Shown here in pieces: positions 56,566-64,000 of a DNA stretch of 64,000 bases. How positions within the stretch are numbered: the stretch's first letter is position 1; each line of letters opens with the position of its first letter. The position numbers and the translations under genes were made by a program. Below the pieces are notes generated by a model. It had not been told where the DNA came from, did not search any database, and saw nothing but the letters and a program-made list of their open reading frames with translations. This stretch comes from an uncultured Psychrobacter sp. Its GTDB lineage: Bacteria > Pseudomonadota > Gammaproteobacteria > Pseudomonadales > Moraxellaceae. The stretch spans positions 124,001 to 188,000 of the forward strand of contig CANLDW010000001.1 of the NCBI GenBank assembly GCA_947489525.1, written 5' to 3'.

Positions 56566-57116
56566 GACGTGTACTCCTTTACATAGTGATGAGGTATAAC
56601 TTTCAATTTGTGTTTAGAGAGTAATCTGCGTTCATAATCCGTAAGTGACGTTCGTTAAAGGTGTATCTGCTATAACGAGATGTATCTTTTACTTAGCGAG
56701 TCACAACAGTAATGTTTCTTTTTACAAATGCGTTGTTACTACTCATATATAACAATAAATGAATATATATATCTAATCAACAGAATTTAAGAGCATTTAC
56801 TACCGTTCATCGGATATATGTAAAGAAATGAATATAATGAGTTGAATAACGATGTTGATAGTTATATTAATGATAGGTTTAATAAGCTTTTAGTTATAAT
56901 TATCAGTTATAACTGAGGTTGGTTAAGTGCATTATCGAGCAGACACAAAAAAGCGTACTCTAATAAGTACGTTTAATTGGTATAGCATTCCTAATGATCC
57001 TATTTGGACATAGCCAGTTTATTAGAAATACGCTCAGAATATCTTTATTAATTATTTACTGCTAGTCTTAGAAGGGTTAGCTTGATCTTATCTTTTATTA
57101 TAAAAAGGACGTCGTG
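56566..57116. other. divergent intergenic region between adhesin and ggt
   Basis: This 551-base, strongly AT-rich gap has no convincing gene. It must hold the promoters of both flanking genes. A stem (AAGCGTACT 56951-56959, AGTACGTTT 56966-56974) resembles the terminator at 37272. On the minus strand it is followed by a T-run, so it could block antisense transcription from ggt into the adhesin or the reverse. Confidence 0.5.
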
Positions 57117-59087
57117 ATGTCATATCCCTTCTCTCATTTGCATGACCAATCTATACCTTCTAAGCCTCAACTTAATGGGCAAAAACCCACATCGGTAAAA
57201 TGTAAAACCTTATTAAAATCAGCGATAACGATTGTTAGTAGCTCATTATTATTATCGGTATCTGCTCATGCGTTAACGCCTGATAACGCGACTATCAATA
57301 ACACCTCCATAAACACCAGCGCCATAAACCTAGCGATCATGACCGATAATCCAACAGTCGTTACTGAGACCCAGCGTGTCAGATTCGCCAATCCTAATAG
57401 GGTCATAAATCCTAGTACCAGCAGCGCGCAAACTGATCAAGCTATCTACTCAGATGATGCCATTCACCATCCCGTTTGGGCAAAAAATGGTATGGTCGCC
57501 TCGCAAGAAGCGCTGGCTTCCAACATTGGTTTGCAGATATTAAAGGACGGCGGTAACGCAGTTGATGCTGGCGTCGCAGTTGGCTTTGCTTTAGCGGTGA
57601 CGCTACCTCGCGCCGGCAATATCGGTGGCGGCGGTTTTATGATGATTTATGATGCCGAGCAAGGCAAAACAGTCGCCCTTGATTACCGCGAAAAAGCGCC
57701 GAGCAGTGTCACCCGTGATATGTATTTAGATAGTGCGGGCAATGCAGTTAGTGATTTGTCGCGTTATCATGGCTTAGCCGTTGGCGTGCCCGGAACGGTG
57801 GCCGGACTGCTTAAAGCTTTGGAGGATCATGGCACCATGAGCCGCGAGCAAGTTATGGCACCGGCGATTGCTTTGGCTGAAAACGGCATTGAAGTGACGG
57901 CGGGCTTGTCCGAGTCATTAGAAGCGTTAAGCGCGCGTTTGCAAAAGTGGCCAAGCACTAAAAAAATATTTTATAAACCTGATGGTAGTGCTTACCAGCC
58001 CGGCGAGCGATTACGCCAGCCGGAACTCGCTCGCTCGCTAAGACTAATCGCCGCTGAGGGCGCTGATGGGTTTTATAAGGGGGAGACCGCGCGTAAACTC
58101 GTTGCAGCGGTCAATGAGGCCGGCGGCAATATGAGCTTAGCCGACTTAGCCAATTATGAAGCGATAGCCCGCGAGCCGGTCAAAGGCGATTACCGCGGTT
58201 ATGAGATTGTGTCCATGCCGCCGCCTTCCTCTGGCGGTATTCATATCGTGCAGATTTTAAACATCTTAGAAGGTTATCCGCTGGGTGACTACGGTCATAA
58301 TAGCGCGCAGACCATTCATTTAATGAGTGAGGCCATGCAGCTGGCTTATGCCGATCGCGCGGAGTATTTAGGCGATTCGGACTTTATCGATGTACCGACT
58401 AGTGGTTTAACCTCGCAAGCTTATGCCGACGAGCTACGAGAGCGTATTAATCTAAATCAAGCCACGCCAGCTGCTACCATCAAGGCTAGCAATCCGCTAC
58501 CTTATGAGAGCGATCAAACCACCCATTTCTCTATCGTTGATAAAGATGGTAATGCCATAGCCAATACTTATACGCTAAACTTCTCTTATGGCACCGGTCT
58601 TGTCGCTGACGGTACAGGGATACTGCTTAACAATGAGATGGATGACTTCTCCGCTAAACCCGGCACGCCTAACGCCTATGGGCTACTTGGCGGAGAAGCC
58701 AACGCCATTGCAGCTAATAAGCGTCCGCTGTCCTCTATGAGTCCCACTTTGGTGTTTAAAGACAGCAAACCTTATATTGTAACCGGTAGTCCGGGTGGTA
58801 GCCGTATCATTACCACGGTTACGCAAATTATCTCCAACGTCATCGATCATGATATGAATATCGCTGAAGCTACGCACGCGCCGCGCATCCACGATCAATG
58901 GTTGCCCGATGAGATTCGTATCGAAAAGGCGCTTAATGTCGATACCGTTAAAAAACTTGAAGATATGGGTCATACGGTAACGCCTAAAGCCACCATGGGT
59001 TCTACCCAGTCGATTATGCTGACCCCAAACGGCGTTTATGGCTCCTCGGATCCGCGTAGTGTCGATGCGGCGGTGGTAGGGTATTAA
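57117..59087 (+). CDS. ggt: gamma-glutamyltransferase, periplasmic
   Basis: This 656-residue Ntn-hydrolase precursor splits gamma-glutamyl bonds such as in glutathione. A signal peptide (hydrophobic SAITIVSSSLLLSVSAHA, after a long polar leader) precedes the enzyme, which begins near HPVWAKNGMVASQEALAS. Self-cleavage occurs before Thr468 in DQTTHFSIVDKDG, which becomes the nucleophile of the small subunit. Also seen are GGGGFMMIYDAEQG-like glycine region, DYREKAPSS, PLSSMSPTLVFKD and GSPGGSRI. ATG 57117 has AAGGA seven bases upstream; a GTG three bases earlier is less likely. It is transcribed alone and ends at a terminator. Confidence 0.95.
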   Translation: MSYPFSHLHDQSIPSKPQLNGQKPTSVKCKTLLKSAITIVSSSLLLSVSAHALTPDNATINNTSINTSAINLAIMTDNPTVVTETQRVRFANPNRVINPSTSSAQTDQAIYSDDAIHHPVWAKNGMVASQEALASNIGLQILKDGGNAVDAGVAVGFALAVTLPRAGNIGGGGFMMIYDAEQGKTVALDYREKAPSSVTRDMYLDSAGNAVSDLSRYHGLAVGVPGTVAGLLKALEDHGTMSREQVMAPAIALAENGIEVTAGLSESLEALSARLQKWPSTKKIFYKPDGSAYQPGERLRQPELARSLRLIAAEGADGFYKGETARKLVAAVNEAGGNMSLADLANYEAIAREPVKGDYRGYEIVSMPPPSSGGIHIVQILNILEGYPLGDYGHNSAQTIHLMSEAMQLAYADRAEYLGDSDFIDVPTSGLTSQAYADELRERINLNQATPAATIKASNPLPYESDQTTHFSIVDKDGNAIANTYTLNFSYGTGLVADGTGILLNNEMDDFSAKPGTPNAYGLLGGEANAIAANKRPLSSMSPTLVFKDSKPYIVTGSPGGSRIITTVTQIISNVIDHDMNIAEATHAPRIHDQWLPDEIRIEKALNVDTVKKLEDMGHTVTPKATMGSTQSIMLTPNGVYGSSDPRSVDAAVVGY

Positions 59088-59133
59088 TTAAGTAAATCCA
59101 TTCAAGCGTTAGCTACTAATTTATAGATTAAAG

Positions 59134-59160
59134 AGTCCCTTTTTAATAAAGGGCTTTTTT
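59134..59160 (+). terminator. terminator after ggt
   Basis: CCCTTT (59137-59142) pairs with AAAGGG (59148-59153), extended by G-C with a bulge, and is followed by six T residues. Confidence 0.85.
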
Positions 59161-59377
59161 GATTACGTATAGAGTCATAGGGCCTATGGATTAACAGCTG
59201 AACTTATTTAAATAGCACTGAATCGGTGGCTGTTACTTGCAAACAATGCTATTATTATTCGCTATAACGAGGATAAATAAATGGAAATAATATCTACTTT
59301 AATGCATTTAAGGTATTGATATTATTACTTAATTATCTTTTCGTTTGCTTCTTTTATCGCACCAGTAAGAGCTCCTT

Positions 59378-62300
59378 ATGGCATTTGTACACCTTGGCAT
59401 TCATAGCGAATTTTCGATCACTGATTCTATCGTACGTATCAAGCCACTCATCAACGCAGCAGCGGCTGATAATCAGACAGCCCTTGCCTTGACGGATTTA
59501 TCCAATCTATATGCGACTGTCAAATTTTATCGTGCTTGTTTAGGCGCTGGCATCAAGCCCATTATCGGTAGTGAAGTTATTGTCGATGATGAGGACACGC
59601 GTCTCGTACTGTTAGCGATGAATAACGAGGGCTATCAAAATATTACCCGTATCGTCTCGCTTGGCTTTACCGAAGGCCGCGCTGATCCTGCCAATCACGG
59701 CACGCCTATCGTTCAGCGTCAGCATATCTTTGAGCATAGTGAGGGCGTGATCGTCCTGTTTACTGAGCGCTCCGATGTCGGCCAAGCGCTCGTTGGCTCC
59801 ATGCCAGAGCGAGCTGATGAGCTGATTTTGGACTGGCAGACAAGGTTTGCTGATCGTCTATATTTTGCGATTAAGCGCACCAATCGCTCAGGCGAAGACG
59901 CTTTTATTGAAGCGGCGATCCATGCTGGCGCGCGGCATAACATTCCTATCGTAGCGCACAATGACGTGCGATTTTTAACGCAGGACGATTTTGATGCGCA
60001 CGAGGCCCGCGTCTGTATCGCAGGCTCGTATGTATTGGCTGATCAAAACCGTCCCAAGCTATACTCTGATGCGCAGTACCTTAAGACGCAAGAGGAGATG
60101 CAGGCGTTATTTGCAGATATTCCGCAAGTTATTGACAATACCGTGCGCTTGGCAACGCGCTGCAATGTCACCTTGACTCTTGGCATCAACGTGCTCCCCG
60201 ACTTTCCTGTGCCAGAGGGCGAAACCATTGAATCTTTCTTTCGCTCAGAGTCCAAGCGCGGGCTTGATAACCGCTTGGATAAGCTGTTCCCACCAGACAC
60301 GCGCGGCGATAACTGGAGTGAGATACGTCAAGAGTACGATGAGCGCTTAGAGTACGAGCTGAACATCATCTTATCGATGGGCTTCCCCGGTTACTTCTTA
60401 ATCGTTATGGACTTTATTCGCTGGGCAAAAGCCAATGGCGTCCCTGTTGGGCCCGGTCGCGGCTCAGGCGCAGGCTCGCTTGTCGCCTATGCTCTCAACA
60501 TCACTGACCTTGATCCCATTCATTACGACCTGCTATTTGAGCGCTTTTTGAATCCTGAGCGGGTGTCCATGCCCGATTTTGATATCGACTTTTGCATTGA
60601 TGGTCGTGACCGCGTCATTGATTATGTCGCGCAAACGTATGGACGCGAAGCCGTCTCGCAAATCATTACCTTTGGTACCATGGCAGCAAAAGCGGTAGTG
60701 CGCGATGTGGCGCGCGTCCAAAGTAAGTCTTATTTCCTTGCTAATAAGATGTCAAAGCTTATTCCCAAGACGCCCGGCATCACACTTGAGCAGGCGTTAG
60801 AACAAGAGCCGCAGCTCAAGGATTTAATCTCCAATCCTGATAATATGGACTATGAGGACGCTGTTGAGATTTGGGAGATGGCGATTAAGCTTGAAGGGGT
60901 CTGCCGTAACGTCGGTAAACACGCAGGCGGTGTGTTGATTGCGCCTGATAAAATTACTGATTTTAGCGCTATCTATTGCGACGATGATGGTCACCGCGTC
61001 AGCCAGTTTGATAAAGACGATGTTGAGGCCGTAGGACTGGTCAAGTTTGACTTCTTAGGTCTACGTAACTTAACCGTTATTGACGCGGCGGTTAAAAACA
61101 TCAACTTGCGCCGAGCTCGCGAAGGTCTCGATGCGCTGGTGTTAGAGGATCTGCCTTTAGATGACAGCAAAGCCTATAAGCTCTTACAAGATGCTAAGAC
61201 CACAGCGGTATTTCAGCTTGAGAGCATGGGTATGAAAAAATACCTCGCCAAGCTACAGCCTACCAACATCGAAGACGTTATCGCTATGTGCGCGCTGTAT
61301 CGCCCAGGACCACTTGATGCGGGTATGGTTGAGATGTATATTGACCGCAAACACGGCCGCGAAGAGGTCATCTACGATCATCCCAATCTTGAACCCATCC
61401 TTGAGAACACCAACGGCGTTATCGTCTACCAAGAGCAGGTTATGCAGATCTCGCAAGTTATGGCGGGCTACAGCTTGGGCGGTGCGGATATGCTACGCCG
61501 CGCTATGGGTAAGAAAAAACCTGAAGAGATGGCAAAGCAGCGCGATATCTTTGTCACCGGTGCGACCGCACAAGGGATTGATGAGGTCACCTCAGGCGGG
61601 GTATTTGATCTGATGGAGAAGTTCGCAGGCTACGGCTTTAACCGCTCGCACTCTGCCGCTTATGGAGTTTTGGCTTATCAAACTGCCTATCTAAAACAGT
61701 ACTATCCTGCTGAATTTATGGCAGCTGTTCTGACCTCAGATATGAACAACACTGATAACGTCGTCTTTTTTATTAATGATTGCCGCGAGAACTTTAACTT
61801 GACGGTGGTGAATCCATCGGTCAATCGTAGCGAGTGGCATTTCGTTGCTGATACGCCAACCAACATCATTTATGGTCTTGGCGCAATCAAAGGCGTTGGT
61901 GAAGGTGCGGTTGAGTCCATCGTCGAGGCGCGCCGTCAGGACGGACCTTTTATTGATCTGTACGACTTTTGCCGCCGTGTTGATATTAAAAAGGTCAACA
62001 AGCGCACCCTTGAGGCCTTGGTGAGCGCAGGCTGTTTTGATGACTTTGCCGCAACCTTGCGTCCTGACCTGCCAGCGGATACCGCTTACGAGATTCGCGG
62101 CGCACTGATGAGCCAGCTGCCAAGCGCGGTACAAGCGGCTGAGCAAGATCGGCAAAACAAAGAGATCGGCATGATGGATCTGTTTGGTGAGATGGACGGC
62201 GTTGTTGCTGCGCCGCCCCTAAAGATGACTGCCGACTTAATATGGGGTGATAAACACCGTCTAAAGGCAGAAAAGAATACCTTAGGGTTATACCTCACTG

Positions 62301-63073
62301 GACATCCTATCGATGAGTACCGCGATGAGCTCAAACGCTATACTTCAGGGACGCAGCTTAGTAAGCTGACTGATACCGGTTATAACGGTAGCTGCTACTT
62401 TGCTGGTCTCATCATCGATATAGCGAACTTTGGTAATCGTAATGTTATTACCTTAGACGATGGTACCTCAAGATTAGAGGTCAGCTGCTATGCGGAGCGC
62501 TTTAATCGAGTCAAAGAACAGCTCAAAGTCGACGAAGTTGTGATTATAAAGGGCAGTATCCGTGAGCGTGATGGCAGATTGTTTGCTCGTCTTGATAATG
62601 CTATGAGTATGGTGGAGGCGCGTCTGCGCTGGCTCAAAAAGATCAGTATCAAAGTGCACGGTCACGACATCAACTTACTCAATAAGCTGCAGCCCTTGCT
62701 AAAGTCAGCGCAGGCAGATCTAATCCCAGCGCCGAAGCTACCTTATCACAGCGAAGACGAAGACGTTAATAGCTATTATGATAGCGGAGCAAGCTTGTAC
62801 GATGAAGCAGGTAACGATCTATTGGCATCTAGTCCCGTGATTGAGGACAGTAGCGGTCACTCAAATCCTGACAGCTATGCCAACGGTGCCCTCAGTAATA
62901 CTGATACTTCCCTTAACGACAATTGCATTCCCTTTGGTTTAAGCGTGTTTGAAGCGTACGGTATCGTCAACGTTGGTCTATCTGAGCACTGGCGTGTGTA
63001 TCCAAGCGATGACAACTTGCAGGCGTTAAAGGATATGATAAGTGAGGATCATCTACACTTTCACTACAGCTAA
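59378..63073 (+). CDS. dnaE: DNA polymerase III alpha subunit
   Basis: This 1231-residue replicative polymerase has an N-terminal PHP domain (FVHLGIHSEFSITDSIVR) and the C-family palm with PVGPGRGSGAGSLVAYAL and the catalytic aspartates in MPDFDIDFCIDGRDRVIDYV. FNRSHSAAYGVLAYQTAYLK is the conserved fingers region. A helix-hairpin-helix and OB-fold (SCYFAGLIIDIANF) follow, with TRLEVSCYAERF-like strands. The length is a little above E. coli DnaE (1160) because of an acidic, Ser/Asn-rich tail before the last block. It is a housekeeping gene. Confidence 0.97.
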   Translation: MAFVHLGIHSEFSITDSIVRIKPLINAAAADNQTALALTDLSNLYATVKFYRACLGAGIKPIIGSEVIVDDEDTRLVLLAMNNEGYQNITRIVSLGFTEGRADPANHGTPIVQRQHIFEHSEGVIVLFTERSDVGQALVGSMPERADELILDWQTRFADRLYFAIKRTNRSGEDAFIEAAIHAGARHNIPIVAHNDVRFLTQDDFDAHEARVCIAGSYVLADQNRPKLYSDAQYLKTQEEMQALFADIPQVIDNTVRLATRCNVTLTLGINVLPDFPVPEGETIESFFRSESKRGLDNRLDKLFPPDTRGDNWSEIRQEYDERLEYELNIILSMGFPGYFLIVMDFIRWAKANGVPVGPGRGSGAGSLVAYALNITDLDPIHYDLLFERFLNPERVSMPDFDIDFCIDGRDRVIDYVAQTYGREAVSQIITFGTMAAKAVVRDVARVQSKSYFLANKMSKLIPKTPGITLEQALEQEPQLKDLISNPDNMDYEDAVEIWEMAIKLEGVCRNVGKHAGGVLIAPDKITDFSAIYCDDDGHRVSQFDKDDVEAVGLVKFDFLGLRNLTVIDAAVKNINLRRAREGLDALVLEDLPLDDSKAYKLLQDAKTTAVFQLESMGMKKYLAKLQPTNIEDVIAMCALYRPGPLDAGMVEMYIDRKHGREEVIYDHPNLEPILENTNGVIVYQEQVMQISQVMAGYSLGGADMLRRAMGKKKPEEMAKQRDIFVTGATAQGIDEVTSGGVFDLMEKFAGYGFNRSHSAAYGVLAYQTAYLKQYYPAEFMAAVLTSDMNNTDNVVFFINDCRENFNLTVVNPSVNRSEWHFVADTPTNIIYGLGAIKGVGEGAVESIVEARRQDGPFIDLYDFCRRVDIKKVNKRTLEALVSAGCFDDFAATLRPDLPADTAYEIRGALMSQLPSAVQAAEQDRQNKEIGMMDLFGEMDGVVAAPPLKMTADLIWGDKHRLKAEKNTLGLYLTGHPIDEYRDELKRYTSGTQLSKLTDTGYNGSCYFAGLIIDIANFGNRNVITLDDGTSRLEVSCYAERFNRVKEQLKVDEVVIIKGSIRERDGRLFARLDNAMSMVEARLRWLKKISIKVHGHDINLLNKLQPLLKSAQADLIPAPKLPYHSEDEDVNSYYDSGASLYDEAGNDLLASSPVIEDSSGHSNPDSYANGALSNTDTSLNDNCIPFGLSVFEAYGIVNVGLSEHWRVYPSDDNLQALKDMISEDHLHFHYS

Positions 63074-63115
63074 AAGTACTAAGATTGCCGACTTGCTTAA
63101 TTTTGACTCATTTAT

Positions 63116-63139
63116 TGGACGCTTAAAACGTCCATTTTA
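63116..63139 (+). terminator. hairpin between dnaE and the HPt gene
   Basis: TGGACG (63116-63121) and CGTCCA (63129-63134) form a 6-bp perfect stem with a 7-base loop, followed by TTTTATT. It may end or attenuate dnaE transcription. Confidence 0.68.
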
Positions 63140-63151
63140 TTGGATACTGTT

Positions 63152-63517
63152 ATGAATAAGACTTGCCATGTCAGCGAACATGAAATTATTAATGATGAGC
63201 AATTTAATGATATGCGCGACTTGTTAGAAGACGATTTCGCTGATCTCATTCAGACGTATATTACGGATAGTCAAGCGCGCGTTGAGAAACTACGCCATGC
63301 TCACATCAATAATGACAACACCAGTGGCTTTGAGATTGCCCATACGCTAAAGGGCGCGAGTGCTAGTTTAGGGGCAACTTTGCTTATGAAGCTCAGCGGA
63401 CAATTTCAAGAAGCCTGCCGCGAGCACAATATTAAGGATCAGGCGCCGTTAATTGAGCGCCTCTCGCTTGCAGTACAAGACGTGGAACGTGAAATAAACC
63501 AACGTTTAGGACAATAA
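63152..63517 (+). CDS. HPt-domain phosphotransfer protein
   Basis: This 121-residue protein is a single histidine-phosphotransfer domain. The phosphorylated residue is His64 in FEIAHTLKGASASLGA. It relays phosphate between hybrid kinases and response regulators, none of which is in the window. ATG 63152 is preferred to an in-frame TTG twelve bases upstream. Its stop overlaps the trmJ start (TAATG), so translation of the two is coupled. Confidence 0.88.
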   Translation: MNKTCHVSEHEIINDEQFNDMRDLLEDDFADLIQTYITDSQARVEKLRHAHINNDNTSGFEIAHTLKGASASLGATLLMKLSGQFQEACREHNIKDQAPLIERLSLAVQDVEREINQRLGQ

Positions 63518-64000
63518 TGAGCGCCTCTTTTTCGAACCGATCAATACTTTCGGTTAGCGATTATCTATCCTGCTTACAGGTGGTGATGGTCAACACTACT
63601 TTGCCTGCCAATATCGGGTCGGCAGCGCGTGCTATGCACACGATGGGTTTGAACAACTTAATCGTCGTTGATCCCAAACATCCCATTGATGAGACCAGTA
63701 TTGCTCACGCTGCAGGCGGCGATAAGATACTAGCATCGGCGAACATAGCGCCAACGCTTGAGCATGCAATTAGCGAATCAAAGCTTGTCTTTGCTGCCAG
63801 CAGTCGTAGTCGTCATCTGCCGCGCCCTGTCGTCACGCCCACCCAAGCGGCGCAAGTTATGTTTGACTTTATAGATAATCAAATGACGCTTAGCAACGAT
63901 GAACAAGATCAAAATACTAAAGCTGGTTTGCCACACATCGCTATCTTATTTGGGCGCGAGGATCGCGGTCTGACTAATGAGGAGCTGGCGCGCGCCGATT
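63517..64000 (+). CDS. trmJ: tRNA (Cm32/Um32) 2'-O-methyltransferase, partial
   Basis: The first 161 residues of a SPOUT-family methyltransferase are present before the window ends. They show motif 1, NTTLPANIGSAARAMHTMG, and the start of the SAM-binding motif 2, ILFGREDRGLTNEELA. TrmJ methylates the ribose at position 32 of several tRNAs. The Asn/Gln-rich insertion NDEQDQNTKAG before motif 2 is not usual. The start overlaps the HPt stop codon by one base. Confidence 0.9.
   Translation, partial: MSASFSNRSILSVSDYLSCLQVVMVNTTLPANIGSAARAMHTMGLNNLIVVDPKHPIDETSIAHAAGGDKILASANIAPTLEHAISESKLVFAASSRSRHLPRPVVTPTQAAQVMFDFIDNQMTLSNDEQDQNTKAGLPHIAILFGREDRGLTNEELARAD

Overview
The window looks like chromosome of a Psychrobacter-like member of the Moraxellaceae (Gammaproteobacteria). 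This is inferred from moderate GC, AAGGA-type ribosome sites, the type of fatty-acid, gentisate and TRAP genes, and the dnaE / HPt / trmJ group at the right end. No rRNA, tRNA, CRISPR array, transposase or phage gene was seen.

Left part (about 0.4-27.5 kb, + strand): a large acyl-CoA catabolic region. It holds two AMP-forming acyl-CoA ligases, two closely related DUF2236/MpaB-type oxygenase-like proteins, a short-chain fatty acid transporter (interrupted by a stop), and two tandem acyl-CoA dehydrogenases (the first interrupted by a stop). It also holds a PA1024-type NADH:quinone reductase, two FadB-like/thiolase pairs, an OmpW/AlkL-like porin and an enoyl-CoA hydratase. Next comes a compact cassette of acyl-CoA dehydrogenase, SDR, APH-type kinase and DUF6285 protein, which resembles the LvaC-D-A-B module for 4-hydroxyacyl-CoA in levulinate catabolism. 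A MalT/AlkS-like ATP-dependent LuxR regulator closes the region. Together they suggest uptake, oxidative cleavage, CoA activation and beta-oxidation of a hydrophobic substrate, perhaps an isoprenoid whose cleavage yields 4-oxo acids (hypothesis).

Middle (27.6-48.1 kb): phosphoenolpyruvate carboxylase, then a gentisate operon (gentisate dioxygenase, maleylpyruvate isomerase, fumarylpyruvate hydrolase). Around it lie two paralogous IclR regulators, an orphan TRAP binding protein, a full TRAP set whose own binding protein has an in-frame TGA, fumarylacetoacetase with a VOC protein, an NTF2-like protein, and two Ser-type sulfatases with a radical-SAM sulfatase-maturating enzyme broken by a frameshift. 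Four 17-bp palindromes of the form ATTAC-N7-GTAAT lie upstream of the gentisate operon, both IclR genes and the fumarylacetoacetase operon. They probably mark a shared IclR regulon.

Right part (48.2-64 kb): an 8.4-kb trimeric autotransporter adhesin gene with long internal DNA repeats, gamma-glutamyltransferase, DNA polymerase III alpha subunit, an HPt protein and the start of trmJ.

Four genes carry a single inactivating lesion each (two TAA, one TGA, one frameshift in a G5 run). Either catabolic functions are being lost in this strain, or the assembly has errors at these points; raw reads would decide.
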